In this document: piece after piece, positions 33,501 through 37,543 of the stretch
Layout: the number at the start of each line of letters is the position of its first letter
Position numbering within the stretch: position 1 is the stretch's first letter
DNA from: Nitrospirota bacterium
Lineage (GTDB): Bacteria > Nitrospirota > Leptospirillia > Leptospirillales > Leptospirillaceae
Assembly (NCBI GenBank): GCA_021816465.1
Contig: JAKAYF010000013.1
Coordinates: forward strand, 1-37,543
Length of the DNA: 37,543 bases
Direction: 5' to 3'
The notes under the pieces: model-generated
What the model saw: the letters and a program-made list of their open reading frames with translations, nothing else
The model's database searches: none
What the model was told of the DNA's origin: nothing
Position numbers and translations under genes: made by a program

Positions 33501-34733
33501 TTGAGACCTCCGGCTGGCTTTGGGTGGAACACCAGAAAACGTCCACTCACCTTGAACTCCTTTCGTGGACTGTTTTCTGTCTTCGTCGGACTTTTCCTTA
33601 TCATATCCCTCTCGGCATTCATGGTTCCCGTTCCCAAAGACAAAAAATACTTTCTGACGCTTCCACTACCGCCAGGGACCCATATTCAGGACAGCTTTCT
33701 CTTCGCATCCAGGGATGCCAGGCGATTTCTCTTTTTCAACCCGGAAGGCCCGGCTGTCCTTCACATGTTCACGCTTGACCATCCGATGGGATCTTCCCAT
33801 TTTTTTCATGAGCAGTGGGTCGACATCCCGCTTCCGGCACCAGAAACCCTCTCACGGATCTCGTCGATCGCACTTGGAAACCATCTGGCCTACCTTTCTG
33901 GCCTCAGCCCGTCAGGAGAGCCAATTCTGAGAGTCCTGAAACTCTCTCCAGACCAGAAACAGATTGCAGGCTATACGGATTTCATGCCAAAAAGCGGACG
34001 AACCCCGATCCGGGAGATGACCCTCGACAAGGCGAATGAAACCCTGTGGATTTCATTCAACAACGGAGAGGTCTTAAACGGACATAGCCTCCTCTTCACC
34101 CCGGGAACCATTATTTCAACATCCCCGGTCGAGGCCCTGACAGAAAAACTCTCAACGGGATCTCCGGAGGGACCGGAGACCTTGCCGGCCATTCGAAGAA
34201 GCCGGGTCGAAAAAAACGACTGCCTCTCCTGCAGGCTATTCCTGCTCAAACGGGAAAGACCGACCGAAAAGTCGGTCTCGAATCTCCCCATCAGGATACC
34301 CGGGACCGTCGACGTCTCCATGGGGATGATTCCGATAGGACAGACCGGAGTCCTTTTTGCGGGAGACCCGTCCGTTGTCTGCCAGATCCCTTCCGGAGAG
34401 ATCTCATCGAAGATCGGGCCATGCCACCCGGTCGATACCGCTACATTGCCGGCAGACGGCATCCTTTCAGGGACCCGGGAGACATTCCTTCTGCACCTCA
34501 AAAGAAACGGGAGCTGGACCCTCGCAACGATCAACCGGGCCTATCTTGAAGATGTCATCTCCCACAGACGCCCTCTCGCAAGAAATTTCCCGGAAACACT
34601 CCTCCTGAAAAAAGCCATCATCATAAGCCTTCCGGACAATGCACGCCCCATCCCGGGATTCTGGTCAACGGACCAAAAGAAGCTGGCCATTTTTGGCCAT
34701 AAACATCTTTACCTTCTTCTCTACAAGAACTGA
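33501..34733 (+). CDS. Membrane-anchored exported protein of unknown function (410 residues)
   Basis: An N-terminal hydrophobic helix (about 24-44), preceded by arginines and lysines, would anchor or export it. The rest has regular short strand-rich blocks with repeated G-x-x/L-x-V patterns, possibly beta-propeller-like, and one CLSC pair (about residue 239). No family recognised. The start is TTG at 33501 with AGGAG eight bases upstream. It ends 11 bases from the convergent diguanylate cyclase gene. Confidence 0.65.
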   Translation: MRPPAGFGWNTRKRPLTLNSFRGLFSVFVGLFLIISLSAFMVPVPKDKKYFLTLPLPPGTHIQDSFLFASRDARRFLFFNPEGPAVLHMFTLDHPMGSSHFFHEQWVDIPLPAPETLSRISSIALGNHLAYLSGLSPSGEPILRVLKLSPDQKQIAGYTDFMPKSGRTPIREMTLDKANETLWISFNNGEVLNGHSLLFTPGTIISTSPVEALTEKLSTGSPEGPETLPAIRRSRVEKNDCLSCRLFLLKRERPTEKSVSNLPIRIPGTVDVSMGMIPIGQTGVLFAGDPSVVCQIPSGEISSKIGPCHPVDTATLPADGILSGTRETFLLHLKRNGSWTLATINRAYLEDVISHRRPLARNFPETLLLKKAIIISLPDNARPIPGFWSTDQKKLAIFGHKHLYLLLYKN

Positions 34734-34744
34734 AGGAGATTTTC

Positions 34745-36472
34745 TCAGTCGGGCCCCTTGCTTTCCCCCGAAATCACGGTCCTGTTCCGGCCCTCTTTCT
34801 TCGCCCGATAAAGGGCCTCGTCCGCCTCTTTCATCACACCTGACAGGACACTGTCGGGGGCAAACTCCGAAATCCCTGCAGATATGCTGACATTGAGCCC
34901 CCGGGATGGTCCCCAGTTCTCAGAAACCTTTTTCCGGATCTTCTCCGCCACAACAAAAGCCTGCTCCCGCCCGCCATGAACAATCAGCGCAAACTCTTCC
35001 CCACCGATCCTTGCTGGCATGTCTTCCCCCTGCCGCATGCTTCCCCGGATAATATCCGACACCTCCTTCAGAACCTTGTCTCCTGTTTCATGGCCATGGG
35101 CGTCATTGATTTCCTTGAAGTGGTCGATGTCCAGCATGATAAAGCTATGGGTCTTCCCGTGCCGTCTCATGAGAGAAGAAACCCTCTGAAAGAAATCCTC
35201 CAGATATCTCCTGTTGTACAAGCCGGTCAGAGGATCGAGGATCGCCTCATTCCTGTGACGGTGCAAAAGCCTGAGCTTTGAAAGCGCCATGCCGACATGA
35301 GCCGCAACATCCCGGAGAAAGGTTCGATCTTCGTCCGTCCAGTCGATCCGGGTACCCGATCTCAAGGTAATGGTTCCCAGCGTTTCTTCCGCAGACTGAA
35401 TGGGAGAGCACAAATAGGTCCGGCCTTCCTGGGCATGCTCGCATTGATGACAGCGGACCAGACCGCTCCAGTCCTGATCGCTGATCAGACCTCCTTTCCT
35501 GATCGCCCAGCATTCGTCGATCCCTTCCTCTTTCCGGAGATTGAAATGGATTTCGACCGTCTCGTCTTCGAACACCGTCATCAGTGCCTGACGGGAGACA
35601 TCGATGACATCCTGTTCCCTGGACATAAATCCTGATGCCTGGATAATCATCGACAACAGTTCGTTATGCTGGAGCTTTCGACGGGTTTGTCCCAACGCCA
35701 TGACAAGCGAGTCCTTCATCATGTTGATCGACTCGACCAGATCCCTCATCTCCGCATCTTTGGGTATCGATTCCGGTGAAAAAGAGTCGGGAGAATCGCC
35801 CTTTGCCACAGACAAAGCCCAGACCGCGAGACGTTCCAGCGGTTTCAGGACCGCATTCTCCATCAGCTCCTTCAGGAGACCCTCAAGCCACAAAAACAAA
35901 ACAATCTCGGAAACAAAAAACAGGAGATTAAAGAAAATCACCAGAATGATCCGGTGGATGGTCCGGCGCTCACTGGCCCTCAGGTGGCGAAGGAACGGAT
36001 GGATATCGTTGTGCACGGCCTCAAAAAGGAGGTTCGTCAGAGAAAGAGTCAGCTGTTGCCGCTCTCCGGGTGTAATCCCGGGAACGAACAGGGCATTTCC
36101 AAGCGCCTGCACCTGGAAAAGCATTCCCCTGACCCGTTCGGCAAACAAACGGGAACGACTTTCCGCCAGGATGCCCGAACCAGCAGGCATTCTGGCAAGA
36201 GTCTCCTGAAGGATGGTGTCAAACCGGATTTTCTGGGAGGGACTTTGTGTTTCAAGGTAGACAATCAGTGGCTCCTGAAGGGAGAGGAAGCTGTTTTCAA
36301 TCTTTTCAGTGGTCCGGATCCTGTCTTCTTCTTGCAGAATGCTCTGCCCTGTGAAAACGTACAAAAGGACAAAGCCTGCCCAGACGATAAAAAAAGCCCC
36401 CGCCCCCAGACGAAGTCGCCTGAGAAGCGAGTGGAGCCGATCACGAATGGTCTGGTCTCTCATCGATTCCAT
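34745..36472 (-). CDS. Membrane-bound diguanylate cyclase (GGEEF) with sensor and GAF-like domains
   Basis: A 575-residue enzyme making c-di-GMP from two GTP. TM1 is about 22-43, a periplasmic sensor loop about 44-170, TM2 about 172-196, a HAMP-like linker to about 260, a GAF-like domain about 285-405 (with a C-x-x-C pair near 341-344), and the catalytic GGDEF domain about 412-570. DPLTGLYNRRYL begins it and GGEEF is at 490-494. The inhibitory I-site normally RxxD five residues ahead reads QGED here, so product inhibition is probably lost. ATG at 36472 overlaps the upstream HD-GYP stop (TGATG); a GTG one codon earlier is the alternative. Confidence 0.92.
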   Translation of the reverse strand: MESMRDQTIRDRLHSLLRRLRLGAGAFFIVWAGFVLLYVFTGQSILQEEDRIRTTEKIENSFLSLQEPLIVYLETQSPSQKIRFDTILQETLARMPAGSGILAESRSRLFAERVRGMLFQVQALGNALFVPGITPGERQQLTLSLTNLLFEAVHNDIHPFLRHLRASERRTIHRIILVIFFNLLFFVSEIVLFLWLEGLLKELMENAVLKPLERLAVWALSVAKGDSPDSFSPESIPKDAEMRDLVESINMMKDSLVMALGQTRRKLQHNELLSMIIQASGFMSREQDVIDVSRQALMTVFEDETVEIHFNLRKEEGIDECWAIRKGGLISDQDWSGLVRCHQCEHAQEGRTYLCSPIQSAEETLGTITLRSGTRIDWTDEDRTFLRDVAAHVGMALSKLRLLHRHRNEAILDPLTGLYNRRYLEDFFQRVSSLMRRHGKTHSFIMLDIDHFKEINDAHGHETGDKVLKEVSDIIRGSMRQGEDMPARIGGEEFALIVHGGREQAFVVAEKIRKKVSENWGPSRGLNVSISAGISEFAPDSVLSGVMKEADEALYRAKKEGRNRTVISGESKGPD

Positions 36473-37209
36473 CACGTCCCTTTCGACTTTTGTCCCAAAG
36501 GAATCAGGAGCGAAAGATACTCCGCCGGATCAAATGAGTCCTGAATAAAACGCGTATGGCTATGAACAGATTCCAGCTGATCGAAAAAGGACTTCGGAAT
36601 CTCGAGGAATCCGTCAACAACATCCGGATCAAAAAGGACTCCAGCGTTTTGACGGATCTCGTCGATCGCCTCATCATGGGACTTCGGAACATTGTAAGAC
36701 CTGCGAGAAACCATCGCATCGTAACTGTCAACCACTCCAAAAACCCGGGACTCAATCAGGATATCCGAAGACTTGAGGCCATGAGGATATCCTGACCCGT
36801 TCCATCTCTCGTGGTGCTGACAGACGACATCCCCGGCAAAGGAAAGCGTCGGTATCCTTGAAAGAATGGCGCGGCCATGGAGTGGATGTTCTTTCATCGC
36901 TGTCCATTCAGCCGCATCGAGCGGACCCGACTTGTTGAGAAGTTCCTGCGGCACCCTGATTTTCCCGACATCGTGGAGAAGCGCTCCCGCCCTGAGTGTC
37001 ATCAGACGGTTCGCTGGCAGGGAAATTCTCTTGCCGACCTCAATCGCCAGCAGACTGACCCGGTAAGAATGGAACCGGCGCTCATATGTCCACCGGTCGA
37101 GCTGGTCCATCATCTCCTCAAGAAAAACCAACGTTGTCCGATGGAGGATTTCAAAAAGAGATGTACCCGGATCGCCTGAAATCGGTCCGCTCCCCTCGAC
37201 CAGATTCAT
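36472..37209 (-). CDS. HD-GYP domain c-di-GMP phosphodiesterase
   Basis: A 245-residue cytoplasmic protein that should hydrolyse c-di-GMP. The HD pair is H79/D80 in ALLHDVGKIRVP, followed by KEHPLHGRAIL and the family-defining HHERWNGSGYP (132-142) with GYP intact. No sensor domain is present apart from a short N-terminus of about 20 residues. ATG at 37209 has AGGAG five bases upstream; a TTG at 37227 is rejected. Its stop overlaps the start of the diguanylate cyclase gene, so the making and breaking enzymes are coupled. The tnpB element end lies about 200 bases upstream. Confidence 0.92.
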   Translation of the reverse strand: MNLVEGSGPISGDPGTSLFEILHRTTLVFLEEMMDQLDRWTYERRFHSYRVSLLAIEVGKRISLPANRLMTLRAGALLHDVGKIRVPQELLNKSGPLDAAEWTAMKEHPLHGRAILSRIPTLSFAGDVVCQHHERWNGSGYPHGLKSSDILIESRVFGVVDSYDAMVSRRSYNVPKSHDEAIDEIRQNAGVLFDPDVVDGFLEIPKSFFDQLESVHSHTRFIQDSFDPAEYLSLLIPLGQKSKGT

Positions 37210-37254
37210 GTCTTCTCCTGCACGCAATTGATGATGGATCGATCCTCATACTAA

Positions 37255-37271
37255 GGACGGCTCTGCCGTCC
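37255..37271. repeat. Perfect inverted repeat upstream of the HD-GYP gene
   Basis: GGACGGC and GCCGTCC, seven bases each, around a three-base loop. It lies 46 bases upstream of the HD-GYP start codon and 11 bases from the next hairpin. It could be an RNA structure in the leader or part of a mobile-element end. Confidence 0.5.
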
Positions 37272-37282
37272 GCGCTATCCTT

Positions 37283-37302
37283 CCCCGCCCTGAAGGACGA
37301 GG
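37283..37302 (-). repeat. Hairpin resembling an IS605-type subterminal structure
   Basis: On the minus strand CCTCGTCC-TTCA-GGGCGGGG forms eight pairs (three of them G-T) around TTCA, followed by AAGGATAGCG. Hairpins of this look are familiar near the ends of IS200/IS605-type elements, but it lies about 100 bases beyond the tnpB right end at 37406, so it may be a relic of another copy. Confidence 0.4.
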
Positions 37303-37352
37303 TTTGCCGCGCATCTGATCAAGAATACATGACCTTGTCCCCCGAAAGAAAG

Positions 37353-37367
37353 TACATTTAAAATGTA
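37353..37367. repeat. AT-rich palindrome
   Basis: TACATTT-A-AAATGTA, seven bases each side of a central base. On the plus strand it is followed by a T-rich tract. It lies between the tnpB right end and the HD-GYP gene and could be a weak terminator or a regulator site. Confidence 0.35.
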
Positions 37368-37405
37368 TTTTTTATGTTTTTTCAAAAGCTCCGGGCATCG
37401 TCGCA

Positions 37406-37543
37406 GTGACTGCTCCCGCCACTAAACCATGAAATGGTTGTCGTGGGGGCTTCTCGGGGCTAACCCGGAGACTCCAGCCCGAGTCTCAAAATATTCAGGG
37501 AGGCGTTGTGGTCCCGATCCTTTTCCATTCCACAGCACGGACA
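37406..37543 (-). mobile_element. IS200/IS605-family element, right end (partial)
   Basis: The element runs off the window to the right. On the minus strand the last part of tnpB is followed by a strong imperfect hairpin (37415-37450: CCCCCAC pairs with the GTGGCGGG arm, and inside AACCAT-TTC-ATGGTT), then AGCAGTCAC ending at 37406. A hairpin followed by such a GTCAC-type end is typical of right ends of these elements, which have no inverted-repeat ends or target duplication. The left end, tnpA if any, and the upper part of tnpB are outside the window. The exact right boundary is inferred. Confidence 0.75.
37460..37543 (-). CDS. tnpB: TnpB RNA-guided nuclease, C-terminal fragment
   Basis: Only the last 27 codons and the TAG stop lie in the window. 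They encode the end of the zinc finger (CPCCG) and the last RuvC segment with its aspartate (KDRDHNASLNIL), a signature of TnpB/OrfB of IS200/IS605 elements. There is no stop or frameshift in this part. Whether the full gene is intact cannot be judged here. The frame ends just before the right-end hairpin. Confidence 0.85.
   Translation of the reverse strand, partial: CPCCGMEKDRDHNASLNILRLGLESPG

Larger units (their letters stand above)
37386..37543 (-). ncRNA. Candidate omega (re)RNA overlapping the tnpB 3' end
   Basis: TnpB nucleases use an RNA that starts within the 3' part of tnpB, folds over the right end of the element and carries about 16-20 bases of flanking DNA as guide. Here the hairpin at 37415-37450 would be the last scaffold stem, and the guide would be the 20 bases from 37405 downward on the minus strand (starting TGCGACGATGCCCGG). 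The RNA 5' end is not visible, and expression is not shown. Confidence 0.5.

Overview
The window is 37.5 kb of bacterial chromosome, gene-dense and dominated by housekeeping genes. It encodes a c-type cytochrome with a signal peptide, a predicted outer-membrane beta-barrel, a lytic transglycosylase, and type A RNase P RNA, so the host is a Gram-negative (diderm) bacterium. The general look (mid-50s GC, many TTG/GTG starts with good Shine-Dalgarno sequences, short-form HisG, rho-rpmE-prfA-prmC-murA joined to his genes) would fit a Nitrospirota such as Leptospirillum. That assignment is an impression and is not proved by anything here.

Layout, left to right. (1) 1-3111, plus strand: an ABC-F ribosome-associated ATPase and a DHH phosphoesterase, closed by a bidirectional terminator. 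(2) 3167-4573, minus: small heat-shock protein and an RsuA/RluB-type pseudouridine synthase. (3) 4705-5659: a lytic transglycosylase with a clear sigma-70 promoter, overlapped tail to tail by a small membrane protein. (4) 5751-13229, minus: one long run that begins at a promoter before rpsU and reads rpsU, yqeY, dnaG, rpoD (the macromolecular synthesis operon), then a tRNA with anticodon CAT (probably Ile2), a zinc-ribbon coiled-coil protein, an RNase HI-like protein, the RNase P RNA gene rnpB, and an HD-domain phosphohydrolase. (5) 13602-13959: an HU-type DNA-binding protein with its own terminator. (6) 14011-25804, minus: a 14-gene run, rho, rpmE, prfA, prmC, murA, hisG, hisD, hisC, hisB, hisH, hisA, hisF, hisIE and a HIT protein, most genes overlapping or a few bases apart. 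(7) 26295-34733: a c-type cytochrome; a plus-strand operon of a histone-deacetylase-like hydrolase, two unknown genes and fructose-1,6-bisphosphatase; an outer-membrane protein; a 64-residue zinc-ribbon protein; an aldehyde dehydrogenase; an 800-bp stretch without a convincing gene; and an exported protein of unknown function. (8) 34745-37209, minus: a c-di-GMP pair, an HD-GYP phosphodiesterase overlapping a membrane-bound GGEEF diguanylate cyclase. (9) 37406-37543: the 3' end of an IS200/IS605-type element, with the last 27 codons of tnpB and its right-end hairpin, cut by the window edge.

The genes fall into three working groups: replication, transcription and translation initiation (rpsU-dnaG-rpoD, rnpB, tRNA, prfA/prmC, rho, rpmE); a complete-looking run of histidine biosynthesis except HisZ and a histidinol-phosphate phosphatase; and signalling/surface functions at the right end. 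I found no CRISPR array, prophage or obvious defence island. The most interesting items are the TnpB right end with a readable candidate guide, the embedding of rnpB and a tRNA in a protein-coding run, the likely non-canonical start of dnaG, and the two unknown zinc-binding proteins near fbp.
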